Shown here in pieces: positions 35,901 through 48,755 of a DNA stretch of 64,000 bases (position 1 is the first letter of the stretch; the number at the start of each line of letters is the position of its first letter). The notes under the pieces were generated by a model. It had not been told where the DNA came from, searched no databases, and worked only from the letters and a program-made list of their open reading frames with translations. Source of the stretch: Ziziphus jujuba (Eukaryota > Streptophyta > Magnoliopsida > Rosales > Rhamnaceae); contig NC_083390.1 of the NCBI RefSeq assembly GCF_031755915.1, positions 16,089,001 through 16,153,000 on the forward strand, given 5' to 3'. The translations under genes and the position numbers were made by a program.

Positions 35901-35928
35901 ATTGTATATAAAAGTATCTAAGTATTAA
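32927..35928 (+). CDS. CYP85A: Brassinosteroid C-6 oxidase, cytochrome P450 CYP85A (9 exons)
   Basis: Exons are 32927-33114, 33817-34138, 34278-34427, 34521-34766, 34885-34971, 35102-35180, 35292-35398, 35593-35717 and 35841-35928. They join in frame to 463 aa, the usual CYP85A length and exon number. The N-terminus is a membrane anchor, then the Pro-rich hinge [18 protein letters not shown]. Further motifs are [19 protein letters not shown]-helix AGYETVS (Ala285-Thr289), ExxR helix ETSR (335-338), and heme loop [10 protein letters not shown] with ligand Cys413. CYP85A enzymes in the ER oxidise 6-deoxocastasterone to castasterone; some also form brassinolide by Baeyer-Villiger oxidation, which cannot be told from this sequence. 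No coding break is seen. Oddities are a 25-base G-run in intron 5 and Ser-Phe-Thr-His-Cys where relatives have Arg-Phe-Thr-Arg-Ala before the ETSR helix. AATAAA lies at 35977. Confidence 0.95.
35001..35025 (+). repeat. 25-base G homopolymer in CYP85A intron 5
   Basis: Twenty-five consecutive G are followed by TTGGG and, shortly after, a T-run, inside a 130-bp intron (34972-35101). It is the only long G-run in the window. The exact length is prone to sequencing error. Confidence 0.85.
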
Positions 35929-36427
35929 TGTTATGAGATAGAAGTTGGATAGAATATTGTAGGTAGGGAAAAGTGAAATAAATATTTGGTATCTTTTATT
36001 AATTAAAATATAAATTAGATAGGTAGTGCTTAAAAGAAAGTTTAGAATGTAGGATGCCTGTTAAATATAGACTGTAACTAAATTTAACAACTATTTAATG
36101 AAGTATAATCAATTCATCATTGTATGAAAAAAAAAAAATGTGAAAGTTTTATATATATATATATATATATATATTAACAAATTATGAAAGTTATGAATGA
36201 TTTGTCAAAATAGTTTATGTTTCTTTATATAATAGTTTTAAGTTTGAATTCTCATAGTAACATTTACAATTAAAAAATAGAAACAATAAAGGAAAAAGAA
36301 AATGACCAAAATAATTACCTAAAAAAGAAAATGAACAAAATATCTTCCATATGGATTGGACTTTATAGCCCATTGTCATGATTGATGGGCGCTCAAAGGC
36401 ACACTTGGACATGTATTCAATTGGAGC
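35929..36427. other. CYP85A 3' flank
   Basis: This contains the probable polyadenylation region (AATAAA at 35977-35982), an A-run at 36,128-36,138 and a TA repeat at 36,151-36,173. Nothing else is recognised. Confidence 0.5.
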
Positions 36428-39385
36428 CTAAAAGTTAGGCAGATTTGTCAGGTTTCTTTTATAAGATTGAAATTCCACTACTGATATCAATGATAGATGA
36501 CCAAAAAATTACCAAACAAAATGATAGATGAAGAAAATACTATATATAACTAATATTAATGATTAAAAAAACAAAATCAGTTAGTAGAAGTTCAGAACAA
36601 ATTTGGTTAAAAAAAAATTGATTTAACAAGGTAGAAGTTGAATAGAAATCGTTGTTAAAATGAGAAATGAAATGCAAAACCAATTTGGATTTTTTTTTTC
36701 TTTTTAATAAATTAGGGAAGAGAATTCATAATCGCTAGTTGCAGCAAAAAATAAATAAATAAATAAAATAATTGGATTTTGTATACCTCCTGGTCTTAAA
36801 AGGTAATATGGTGTGTGTGTATATATATATACACTTAACAATTCCCTTTTTGACAATATTTGTTAATTACATTGAAATCTAACAAATTTTATCTAAAAAA
36901 TTATAGCCTAATGCTCTTAAAAAGAAAAACAAAATTATTTGTAGCCCTGTGCCTATCAGATTCACAGGTACTGTATAAGATACTCCTTAATGGTTGTCCA
37001 AGGAATAAAAGACTAGCTCACGCAAGATAATTCATTCTTGTTACTTTAAAAAATAATAATAATAAATATTATATTTAAGAGTTATACTATATCATCCATG
37101 TAGTGGTCAATAATTATATATAATATAAATTTGAGAATTTATAATTTTGTGCAACATTTAAATAAAATATATGAATTCTAGATAGTAATATTATTGAATG
37201 TTTGATTATTAATTGGATTTTTAAACTATATCATTCATGAAAGGATTAGGTATAAAAAAAATTTAAAGAATATTTCATTTACACTTTTAAAATTGGAGAT
37301 AAATATAAATATATTCTTTAGGTTTTCAATAAATCATATACATCCTTATGATTGATCTAAATTTACAAATTTACCCTAATACTATTACTAAAGTTGAATT
37401 ATTTTTGAATTCCTTTCCTTTTTTTTTTTTTTTTGCAATAATTAAATTTTTTTTTAACTTTTAATTAAATTTTATTTAAGCAGTGCGTAATTTTTTTATT
37501 TTTTAAAAAACTATATGATAATTTTAATTATATAAGTTTTTTCTAAATAAGTTATATATATGTGGTAAATACATTAAGTTAAATATATTTGAAAAATTAT
37601 AATATATTTAGTCAAATATATTTCATAAATTGTAGTACATTTTAACACATTTAGAATATGTTCAATTAAGATTTTAAAAACATTTTAAAATTTTTTTGAA
37701 TTTAAAAGTTTGAATGTATTTAATATAAATTTTTAAACTTTATAAAAGTTTTGAGGTATTCAATGTAAATTTTTTAAAATTTTAAAAAAATCTATAAAAA
37801 TTTTAAAACATTCAATTAAATTTTTTTAAAAATTTATAAAAAAATCTGATGTAATTTAAAATGATAATAATTTTCTAATTTTTTTTAAAAAATTGATTTT
37901 TATAGACTTTTAAGTTAAAAAATAAAATATTTACTTTTAAATTTCTCCATCCTTAGCCACTAAAACTTTTGTAGCTTTTGAAATAAATTTTTTAAATGAC
38001 TACAATTGAAATTAATTGCATACTATTTTTCAAATCCTCTGTTTCCCTTTTATCCTTAAATACCGTATAAGGCTATGATGATTTTACTCAACCTCCTGTT
38101 TTTTTTTTTTTTCTTTTTTTCTTTTTTTTCCTTTTTTTTTTTTTTTTTTTTTTTGGTGTCTTCTCTATCTCAAGTGAAAGAAAATTATATAAAAGTGGAA
38201 AATTTTTCCTATTCCCCTTTTTTTTTTTTTTGTCTTGGTCTTTTATTGTTGCGACACTATTTCACTTATGATACCTATTAAAAATATATATTAAAATAAA
38301 GGTACTTCAGTTATATCATAAAATTGTTATAAAATTGTTATGAATTTTCATAACTACTAGTGTTTGTGAATAAATTTTCCTTCTTAATATAGTTTCTTTT
38401 TAAGAAAATATTTATTGATATGAGAAAAAAACTCTCCAAATATTTAAAAAATGAAAATCTATAAAAGTTCATAAAAATCTTTTCTAATTTTGTTAACTCT
38501 ATAAAAGTTCAATAAAGTATATAAATATAAAATATATAAAAGTTCTTTTAAAATCTTGTAAACGGCATAAAAACCCAAAAAAATTTATAAAATTCTGTAA
38601 AAGTCAAATCATTTAAAAAGTTTATAAAATTCTATTATAATTCAAATTAAATACAGCCAAACATATTTGACAAATTATCACTTGGTTAAAAAAACTTATT
38701 TGCACATAATTTAAAAAAAATTGAAAAACTATGATATGGTTTAAATAAAATTAATTAAAAGTATAAATTAATAAAAATTTTAAATTTCAAATTAATTTTT
38801 GTAAAATCGTCAAAAAAATTAATTTATCCCAAAAAAAAAAAAAGAAACTGGGTTTTAAAAGGAAGTTTAATTTTAATAAGAGTATAAGAGTAATTTAAAT
38901 AGCCATGAATGATTGTGAATTTACATATTTTTATATTTATCCCCAAACCTCTCATATAAATAAAATATTTTTCAAAATTTTATTCCTAAATAAATAATGT
39001 TTCAAAACAAAAAGGATGTGAGTGATTCATTCCTATTCCCCACAAAGTAGCCAATTTCATTATAACCCTAGAAAATAGAAACCCATCCACAAAGTAGCCA
39101 ATAAATGGGCGGACCACACTCGAACCTAGAAGTTGGTGAGTCCAGCCCACCTTCCTAAATGGTGCAGTGCATCAAATGCTAGCCCACAAAATTTCAAATG
39201 AAGTCAAACTACATAAACTATGTACATTTTAGTCCATGTTCATCAAAAAATACATACATATATATATATATATGGTCCATTGCAAAAATATATGATATAG
39301 AATACATGATCAAATATATTTGTATTTATATAGATATAGAATATAGTCTAAGCATGAAGTAGTATATAGTTAATTAAATTGGAGA
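36428..39385. repeat. Tandem segmental duplication, copy 1
   Basis: The segment starts AAAAGTTAGGCAGATTTGT and ends with AATATAGTCTAAGCATGAAG. The same start and end words recur in order at 39,386 and about 41,150, and many blocks between them align. Shared blocks include GATAGATGACCAAAAA, TAGCCAATAAATGGGCGGAC and CCTAGAAGTTGGTGAGTCC. This copy holds about 950 bp (about 38,075-39,020) absent from copy 2, including long T-runs. No coding sequence is seen. Confidence 0.8.
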
Positions 39386-41180
39386 GTAAAAGTTAGGCAG
39401 ATTTGTTAGGTTATTTTTATAAGATTGGAGTTCCTCTACTTATATCAATGATAGATGACCAAAAAAATTACCAAACAAAATGATAGATCACCAAAAAAAG
39501 ACAAACAAACTAATATTAATGATAAAAAAAAATCAGTTAGTAGAAGTTTAGAACAATTTTGGTAAATAAATATATATATATATATATTTATTTATTTATT
39601 TAACAAGGTAAAAATTTAATAGAAATCGTTGTTAAAATGAGAGATCAATTGCAAAAACTATTTGTTTTTGTTTTTGTTATTTTTTGGTAAATTAGGGAAG
39701 AAAATTCATAATCAAGCTTTGAACAGAACACCTGGAGTGTTATCACTAGCAGCAGAAAAAAAAAAAAATAAATAATTGAATTTGAAACTTAACAAATTTT
39801 ATCTAAAAATTATATCCTAATGCTCTTAAAAAGAAAAAGAAAATTATTTTTAGCCCTAGGCCTATCGCATTCACAAGCACTGTAGAAGATACTCCTCATA
39901 TGGTCCTATTACTATCAGGAGGCATCTTTTATTTAACCAAAAAGAAAAAAAAAAAAAAAGACTAGCTAGCACAAGCTATTCGTTCTTCTTACTTTAAAAA
40001 AGTAATAATAAATATTATAAATAACAGTTATATCACATTATCTGTATAATAGTCAATAATCATATATAATATAAACATTATAATTTATAATTTCATGCAA
40101 CATATGGACTCCAAATGGTAATATTATTGTATTTTTAATTATAAATTGGATCATTAAACTACATCATTCATGAAGGAATTAGATATAAAAGAATTTTACA
40201 GAGTATTACATTTACACCATTCGAGATTTGAGATAAATACAAAAATATCTTTTAGGTTTTAAATAAATCATATACAGGAATCATTTAAATTTGCAATTTA
40301 TGCTTATACTATTAATAAAGTTAAATTTTTTTTAAAAGTCCTTTTGTTTCCTTTTTTTTTTTGTAATAATTAATTTGAAGCCTCAAATTTTTTTTACTTT
40401 CAAATAAATTTTATTTAAACAATATGATAATTTTAATTATATAAGCTTTTTTAAATAAGTTATGTATTTGACAAATACATTTAGTTAAATATATTTGAAA
40501 ATTTATAATATATTTAATAAATTGCAGTATACTTTAATACGTTTGAAGTGTATTGAATTAAGATTTTAAAAGATTTTTTTAAGTTTTTATAAATTTGAAA
40601 AGTTATAGACTTTATAAACTTTTTAGACTCTATCAAAATTTTTGAGGTATATAAACTTTTAAATGTATTAAGTTAAAGAACTTTTAAAAGTTTATAAAAG
40701 TCAAATGTATTTAAAATGATAATAATTTTTAGAGACTTTTTAAAATTTTAACTTTTATAGACTGCTAAGTTGAAAAAATGAAATATTTACATTAAAATTT
40801 CTTCACTATTCAACCCCAAAACTTATATAGACTGTTGAAAAAAAATTTAAATGTCTCCATTTGAAATTAATTACATATTATATTTCAAATATTCTCTCTC
40901 CCTATTTAAAGTAATGTATATGGCTTTATTCCTATTCCCCACACAGCAGCCAGTTTCATTAAGACCCTGATAGCCAATAAATGGGCGGACCACACTCAAA
41001 CCTAGAAGTTGGTGAGTCCAGCCAACCTTCCGAAACAGTGTAGTGGCATCCAATGCTAGCCCCCAGAATATCAAATGAGGTCAAACCGTATAAATCATAC
41101 ACAATATAGTCTATGTTTATTAAAAGAAATACATATATATATATATATAGAATATAGTCTAAGCATGAAGTAGTATAATT
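39386..41180. repeat. Tandem segmental duplication, copy 2
   Basis: This is a diverged head-to-tail copy of 36428-39385, shorter by about 1.1 kb. The TAGCCAATAAATGGGCGGAC block lies at about 40,970-40,989, against 39,098-39,117 in copy 1. No gene is seen. Confidence 0.8.
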
Positions 41181-44100
41181 TTCGTCTTTATTGTGTGATT
41201 CATCTTCACATAAATAAATTAGATGTAAGTGTTAATTCGACTCCATGGATTTTTTGCATTTTTTTTTCCCCAAACGAATCAATAGTAAAACTGAAATGAA
41301 ACCAAAGTGATCATTATTAATACGGTTTGTTAGTTTATTATTTTTAAATTATTTTTATAATTTTTAAAATTTTTAATAATTTTTAAAAATAAAAATATTT
41401 TTAATAATTTGAATTTATTATTATTAGTATCTTAAACTTAATAATTTTAAAATATAAAAATATATTTAAAATATAATTAATTGTAATGAAAATATTAAAA
41501 AAATTATATATATATATATATATATATAAAATAATAATAAAATAAAACAATAGCTTAAGAGGGTAAAGTAAAAAATTTTAGAGTCTACTAGGAAAGGTAA
41601 AGTGCAAAAAGGTATCATATATGGGTTAGGATGGGAAAATACAATTAAACTTTGAACTTTTTGATCCAAAAGAGAGATAGAGAGTAATTATTCAACCGAA
41701 AAGAAAAAGAAAAGGGAATTAGAAATGAATATTATTCATGGGAGTGGGAGGGCATAACCAAGAAGGAAAATGATGGAGAAGGTGAGAAAGAGCATGTGAC
41801 ATGTGATAGCCATTATATTATATATAATCAAAGCAAGAGAGGTGGGAGGTGGTGAGGCTTATAGAAAACATGACATATATAGCATATATATATAATTATA
41901 TATATCGATAATAGAGGTGTGAGTTGTGAGTGTGAGAGGCTGTGAACGTGAGAGGTGTTTGCAATGGCAATCACATACATACATGTCAATGAATATGAGC
42001 TACATTTTTGCTGTCAAAACACGTTCTAACCAACTAAACCTTAGATTCTCTTCTTCTATTCCCTCCGCTCCCACATTGTTCCCTGACACACTCAAACTTC
42101 TACCTTCTTAAATTAACCAAATTATGCAAAAAGATCATCAAATAATGCACTTAATTATTCTTTTATATTTAAAAAATAAATTAATAAGTATGTTATGGTG
42201 AATAAACGTTTCTAGTAGTTTTTTTTTTTTTCTTTTTCCTCTTGTTTTAAGAAAACGTTTCTTTCCCAGTAGTTTATATTCAAAAACAAAAACAAAAAAA
42301 ACCAACAAATATTTTGTCTAACTAATTACAGTGGAGAAAAAAGAAAAAAAAAAAAAGCAAAGAATTGTGCATTGGTAAAATAGAATTCTGTAATCCAACC
42401 AAACTAATAAGATGATGACAAATGATTTTTTTTTTTTTAATTTTTTATTTTGTTTTTTACTTTGTCTCTGTATAATTTTGTCCTTTGTTTCTGTGTAACT
42501 TATAAATGGCCCCCAATACTCCGTACAGTTGCAGAGAAGAGAAGTATGTTAGCCTAAATCTTTGTTTTAAACGAACATGTTAAATATGCAGCAGAATTTT
42601 TAGGCACACGCAGACCAACCATTTTTGGCATCGGAGATTAGGTTTAGTATGGTATCCCCTTTTTTTACTGTTCCTTTTTTTTTTTTTTTTTTCATCTTTT
42701 TACTTCATAAGCCACATGGATTCTAACTCAATAAGACTGGTTAAATACTCAAATGTCCTTATGTATGCAGGAAGTCACTGAACTTTCCTAATATCCAGCA
42801 AGTACAAGCTCTTTTTGTGAAAAAATGATTCACTGAAGAAAGTAACAGGGACAGACACATTGGAAAGCTATGAAATAACCAACTTTGGTAGATATTTGGC
42901 CTGGTAACACAATCTTTCATTTCATGACACATAACATAGAACTAATTGAAAATTTTTATTTTAGAATAAACAGAGCTCACGCCCAGGAGCACAATTTAGT
43001 TGCAAAGTCCACACTATTTCTTCTTACAAAGTTCAAAATTCAAATTCCTCCATCTTAATGTAAGGGAAAAAATAATAATAATTTGATAAAAAAAAATTCA
43101 AAATATGCCAGTACTGAATATATTTTAATAAAAATACCCTATAGTTGTTTTTTCTATATACATCATTCAAAACTCTAAAGATCCCAAAAGAACAACTTGT
43201 GGTAGCAATTGATCCTCACCTCCAAATGGAAACAAAAATGACACTTTAGCAACATGGTGCAAGTTTTGTTTTATGTGTTTTGATAATTAGGTTTTGCTCA
43301 CAACATTCAAGACCACAAAAATAGTGTACCAAGTTTGAAACTGAGTTGCTTAAACTTAGAAATGCTTGCGGTTTTCAATATTCCCTACAATTTTTTTACC
43401 AACATATAAGATAGACAAATATTATTATTCATCACCAATAATAGTTAATGTTAACAATAAGATATATATTTTTCTATTATATTCATGTAATTTTTTTATA
43501 TTTATTGGTGCAAGACTTCTTACTTGAACAATCACTACGTATAACAATTTTTGTTTGAAATTAAAAAAAAGAAAAAAAAGAAAAAAAGGAAAAGCATACC
43601 CAACTTTCCATCTCTTTGTGCCAAAGAGCTTAAAGGCCCACTAAATGCTATTAATTGAATGCTTAATAGTAAAAGCCAAAATTATTAGCTACCCTTCTTG
43701 GTCCCTATTCCTAAATCAAGAGTTAAAAACACTGTTTAAGAAAAAAAAATAACAATAACAAAATTTTCCAAGATCTACCAAAATAGAGAGAAACTTTTTA
43801 AGGTTTATCATACTTATTATTTATATTCATATTACTAAAAAATCATATTTAAAATTAAGATTATATTTGGTATATAGAATAATTATTTTTTTAAAATTTA
43901 TGAATAATTATTTATGGAAATAGAAAATAGAAAAAGGAATGATAATTCCTATTTATATTTTATGTTTGATAAAAATATTGATTTAAAATCAAAGTTTAAC
44001 TTTTATAAATATTTTTTCCTAAAATGGTCAAATTTGATAAAAGTTAATTAAAAATTAAATTTTATATTTATTTATATATTTTTAGTATGTAATAATAAAT

Positions 44101-44553
44101 GTAAATATAATAAAAATATTTTAAAATTTATTCAGATTAAAACATAATAAAATAAATTTTGAAATTTTAAAAATAAATTATTATTCTTTCAAACGAAAAT
44201 CTATTCTTATGAGAAATTATTATTATCAAATTTAAAAATTTATCAAATATAAAAAAATTAAATCTACTAAATATTTCTATATTTATTCCACAAATCAAAA
44301 ATATTTAACTAATCATTTTTAATTAATTTTTATTGTGAAAAATTATAAATGAAATTATAACAAAATTAAAAATATATAAATAAAAAATTTAAAACGGAGA
44401 GAAAACTAAGAAAAGGAAAAGGCCATTTTTTTTTAAAAAATAATCATAATATATATATATATATATATTAAAAAAAAAAAAAAAAAAAAAAGGAGAAAGG
44501 ATATTTTCCGAAACCTCAGGGACATTTCTGATATTTTAGCATACGCACACCAG
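41181..44553. other. AT-rich intergenic DNA upstream of RGP
   Basis: No gene is supported. There are TA repeats at about 41,505-41,528 and 44,449-44,468, poly-T runs near 42,220 and 42,670-42,690, and poly-A at 44,472-44,491. Purine-rich words (GAGAGGTGTGAG...GAGAGG) occur at 41,910-41,955. Confidence 0.5.
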
Positions 44554-44561
44554 TATATATA
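44554..44561 (+). promoter_or_regulatory. TATA box of the RGP gene
   Basis: TATATATA lies 114 bp before the start codon, followed by a CT-rich leader (44,590-44,670), a common arrangement in strongly expressed plant genes. Confidence 0.65.
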
Positions 44562-44674
44562 CACGACAAAAGCCCACTTTCCTCGTCGTGTCCATTTAAC
44601 TCTTTGAAAAACTCTTCTTCTCTTCCGAGTACATCTTCTCTGCAAATTCTCTTTGTTTCTTCGTGGTTTCATCA

Positions 44675-47134
44675 ATGGCTTCGGTGAAACCCATTCCAAT
44701 TCTGAAAGATGAGCTCGACATCGTGATCCCCACGATCCGTAACCTGGATTTCTTGGAGATGTGGAGGCCGTTCTTCGAGCAGTATCACTTAATCATTGTT
44801 CAGGATGGTGACCCATCGAAGACCATCAAGGTCCCTGAAGGCTTTGACTACGAGCTCTACAACAGGAATGACATCAATCGGATTTTGGGTCCCAAGTCTT
44901 CTTGCATTTCGTTCAAGGACTCTGCTTGTCGCTGCTTTGGCTACATGGTTTCCAAGAAGAAGTATATCTACACAATTGATGACGATTGCTTTGTAAGTTC
45001 ACTGCTTCAATTTTCCCTTTTTTCTGCTTTTTCTTTTTTTTTCTTAGTTCTAAGTTAGACTCTTGTTTCATGGCTGAGAAAATTTAAGGTGGAAAAATGG
45101 ATGTTATTTTCTTTTCGTGTTTTTACTTTTATATGGAAAAAAGTGTTTTGGGGATTTTGAAAATTGTGTTTTACAAGATGGGTTTTGATTCTTTTGCTAA
45201 AAGGGTTTTATGCTGTGAAATAAAGTTGGAGTCTTTATTTGCTATTCGGTGGATCTGGATCTCGATCTGCTTGGATTCTGAAGATTTTTTTTTTAGATTT
45301 GGCGCCAAAAATTTCCAATTTTCTTTGGATCTGTTTGATGAGCAATTCGTTTCCTCTATTTAGTGGTGGTATTGTTCTCATTGACTCTTTTGGAAGTTTA
45401 CAAGCTATGATGGTTTTTTGGAACTGTGTTGGCTATAGTTTGCTATCTTTTCAAAGGAGATACCCAAACAGAATATTGTAGCTAGGAGCTTTGAAAAAAA
45501 TTTACATTTTTTTTTTTTCTTGTTTATGATTTTTGTTGTGTAGGTTGCTAAAGATCCATCTGGGAAAGAGATCAATGCTCTTCAGCAGCATATAAAGAAT
45601 CTCCTATCTCCATCCACACCATTCTTTTTCAATACCCTTTATGATCCATACACAGAAGGTGCAGATTTTGTCCGCGGATATCCTTTCAGTCTCCGTGAGG
45701 GTGCACCTACTGCTGTTTCTCATGGCCTCTGGCTCAATATCCCTGACTATGATGCTCCCACCCAACTTGTCAAGCCTTTGGAGAGAAATACCAGGTATGT
45801 TTATCAAAGCCAATTATGAGTATATGTTTGTTTTGAACTTGAAAATTTTGGTGTTTACTAATTCTTAGATTGTATTTATCTCTGTTTTTACAGGTATGTT
45901 GATGCAGTTTTGACAATACCCAAGGGAACTCTATTCCCCATGTGTGGTATGAATCTAGCATTCAACCGTGAACTTATTGGACCGGCAATGTACTTTGGAC
46001 TCATGGGTGATGGTCAGCCAATTGGGCGATACGATGATATGTGGGCTGGCTGGTGTGTGAAGGTAACTTTGTTTATTGGCTATCCCTTTATCTGTACACA
46101 TTTAAAACTAAACTAATCATTTGTGGATGTTACGAGCAACTCACTAATAGGCATATTGTATTGCTATTATCTTATGGTGACTATTCCAATCTTCTTGTCT
46201 TTTCCTATCTCACATTATATATATATATATATATGTATATGTATCCATATATTAAAAAGAAAAATGTGAGAGAACTACCTTGAGAAAATATCATATTTGT
46301 TCTGACATCTAAATCATCTTTAAAATGTTTCCAAAACAACTTGGGTGAGTAGCCATTGTTGGTGAGCATTGGCTAATCTGCTAATGTTCTGATAATGTTT
46401 TAAGGACCATGACCTGCAGATAATATTTTAAGACCTTGATCTGGAGTCCGTATCTGCAAGTTTTGTATTTTTTTTTTCTTTTTTTTTTTTTTTAACTTTT
46501 GTAATAACGACTACAAGTTTTGTGAGACTGAAGATTGATAATGCCGCATGGTGTCACATTATATGTACCATGCTATCTAATCTCCACATTTATGATAGGC
46601 TGAAATGATACTACCATAGAGTAGTCATATCAAATTCTTAAAATTGTCATCGAAAAAGATTGTAGTGCACATTGCATTGTTCCTAATTTGAAATTGTTTT
46701 AATGCTGCTAAAGCAATATTTGTTGAATCTCTACTGCCATCGAGATCTCACATAATCGTCTTTATAATCTTGTTTTTATGATCTTGTAGGTTATATGTGA
46801 CCATCTGGGATATGGAGTAAAGACAGGTCTACCCTACATATGGCACAGCAAAGCCAGCAACCCATTTGTGAATCTTAAGAAAGAGTACAATGGTATCTTC
46901 TGGCAAGAAGAAGCAATCCCATTCTTCCAGTCTGTTGTCCTTCCAAAAGAATGCACTACTGTCCAGAAATGCTACATTGAACTTTCCAAGCAAGTCAAGG
47001 AAAAGCTTGGAAAAGTTGATCCCTATTTCAACAAGTTAGGAGACGCCATGGTTACTTGGATTGAGGCTTGGGATGACCTTAACCCAACTGGAAGCAACTC
47101 TGAAAAGATACCCAATGGCCCTATTACGAAGTAG
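44675..47134 (+). CDS. RGP: Reversibly glycosylated polypeptide / UDP-arabinopyranose mutase (4 exons)
   Basis: Exons are 44675-44992, 45544-45794, 45894-46062 and 46790-47134. They join in frame to 360 aa, the normal RGP length. The ATG in ATCAATGGCTTCG gives [19 protein letters not shown], the family's usual start. Residues 102-104 are the DDD motif (TIDDDCF) that binds UDP-sugar and metal. Arg157 in YPFSLREG matches the reversibly glycosylated arginine of plant RGPs by position. The family interconverts UDP-arabinopyranose and UDP-arabinofuranose at the cytosolic face of the Golgi, supplying arabinose for pectin, arabinogalactan proteins and glucuronoarabinoxylan. The C-terminus is [13 protein letters not shown], slightly variable within the family. 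No defect is seen. The paralogue number (RGP1/2/3) cannot be set from sequence alone. Confidence 0.96.
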
Positions 47135-48223
47135 ACTCTGTCAACAAATATTAAGCTTCCTAGCTCTCAATTACTAGTTTTTTTAAATTATTGTTAAACT
47201 ATTAATATCATTATTATTAGTAGTATTACTATCAATATTATTATTATTATTATTATTATTTACCTGAAAGTTTGATTATTATTATTTTGATTAATAATAT
47301 TTTTTGGCCTTGGAGTGGAGGAGCTTTATAGCGTTTTAATATGTAGTTTGATGGATTTAGTTTATTTATGAGATATTATTGTTGAGTTTTAGATTTAATA
47401 AGAGGGATATGGGATTTGAATTAGGGAGTTATGGAGATTTATGGACAAAATGACGGAGATTTATGGACAAAACAATGGAGACAATTGTAGTTGAAGTACA
47501 CCTTATCTGTTACTTTATGGTCAGTTGGAGTTCTTTTACAATCTAAATTTGAATATGGTGACCAAACTTTGAAATTTGAAATTTGAAATTTGAATTGTAG
47601 CGTATTTAAAATTTTTTATAATTATTTTGTCTGATAGGCAAAGGTTACGGGGACACGCAAGAGTTTTTCGTTTTTTTGGTTTTATGGTAAATGAGGTTTT
47701 TTGGGTTGTTATGGTCAAGTTTGAATTGGGTCACAAGCCACTTTATTGTGGAATGATTCAAATGAATAATTTCAGTTGAATTTGAATTGATTTTGACTTT
47801 ATGCTTGGTAATGGGAATTTATTGTGGAATGATTCAAATAAATTTTCAGTTGAATTTGAATTGATTTTAACTTTTTGCTTCGTTATTGGAATAAAATTGA
47901 ATTCTCGAGGGACTTAATAGGTGGAACTCAAGAGAAGTGGGAGAAATTCTCATTTACCATACCATCTATTTTATAATAAAAGGCAATTTCTGAAATCTAT
48001 TTATCTATTTTTCTCTTGTACGGGACAGATCATATACCACTTGGCTCGTTCTCTTGAACAATCCAGATCGCAATTTACCAATCTGATACCAAAATCCCCT
48101 CCCCAAATTAAAAAAATAAAAATAAAAATAAAAGAAAAAAGTAAAATAAAATAAAACACAAAATTAAACCACTTAGACTCGATTTTCTCTTCTGGTAACG
48201 CATAATTTGCCTATGATTTCGTC

Positions 48224-48257
<34 letters not shown>

Positions 48258-48755
48258 CTTTTTTTCTCCTTCCCAAGAACATCCAATCCATGAGATGGTC
48301 GCACTACGACCACGTTTTCAGTCTCCTATTCTCCAAAATAAACGGTGTAGTAAATGCATTTTCTTTGTTAAAATGCTATATGATGTATGTGTATATATGG
48401 ATGTTTCACCCAGAAAAAATGTATATATATATATATTTATTAATTATTTACACATAAACACAATATTGATTAGAAATTTTAAAAAATCGTAAACAAAAGA
48501 ATTGAAATAAATGATTTCACTTTAACCATGGAAAGAATTTAATCCATGCTTAATCAATTAAAACATTAAATTTATTGTTATACACAAGTTGGGAAAAAAA
48601 GAACTTATGAAGAATTATACACCTTTTACCAAGCTGAATGTCAAATTTTGTAACCTATACATTAGTATAATGCGTATCGATCATGTCAGTATCTTATATG
48701 GCAATCAAAGACTGAAGGCATGAAAGAAGGGTTACTTGTTTCCTTTTATTTCGCA
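47135..48755. other. Intergenic DNA between RGP and the FYR-WD40 gene
   Basis: This holds the RGP 3' UTR and flank, including an ATT repeat at 47,236-47,261. Two near copies of ATTGTGGAATGATTCAAAT...TTCAGTTGAATTTGAATTGATTTT lie at 47,744-47,800 and 47,821-47,870. A TA repeat lies at 48,229-48,254. No gene is seen. The two genes are convergent. Confidence 0.55.

Noticed and set aside
38075..38281. Phe-rich 68-codon open frame
   Set aside because: It is translated poly-T; no protein evidence.
45097..45481. Plus-strand open frames between RGP exons 1 and 2
   Set aside because: They lie wholly inside intron 1, bounded by a good GT donor and AG acceptor; they are shadows.
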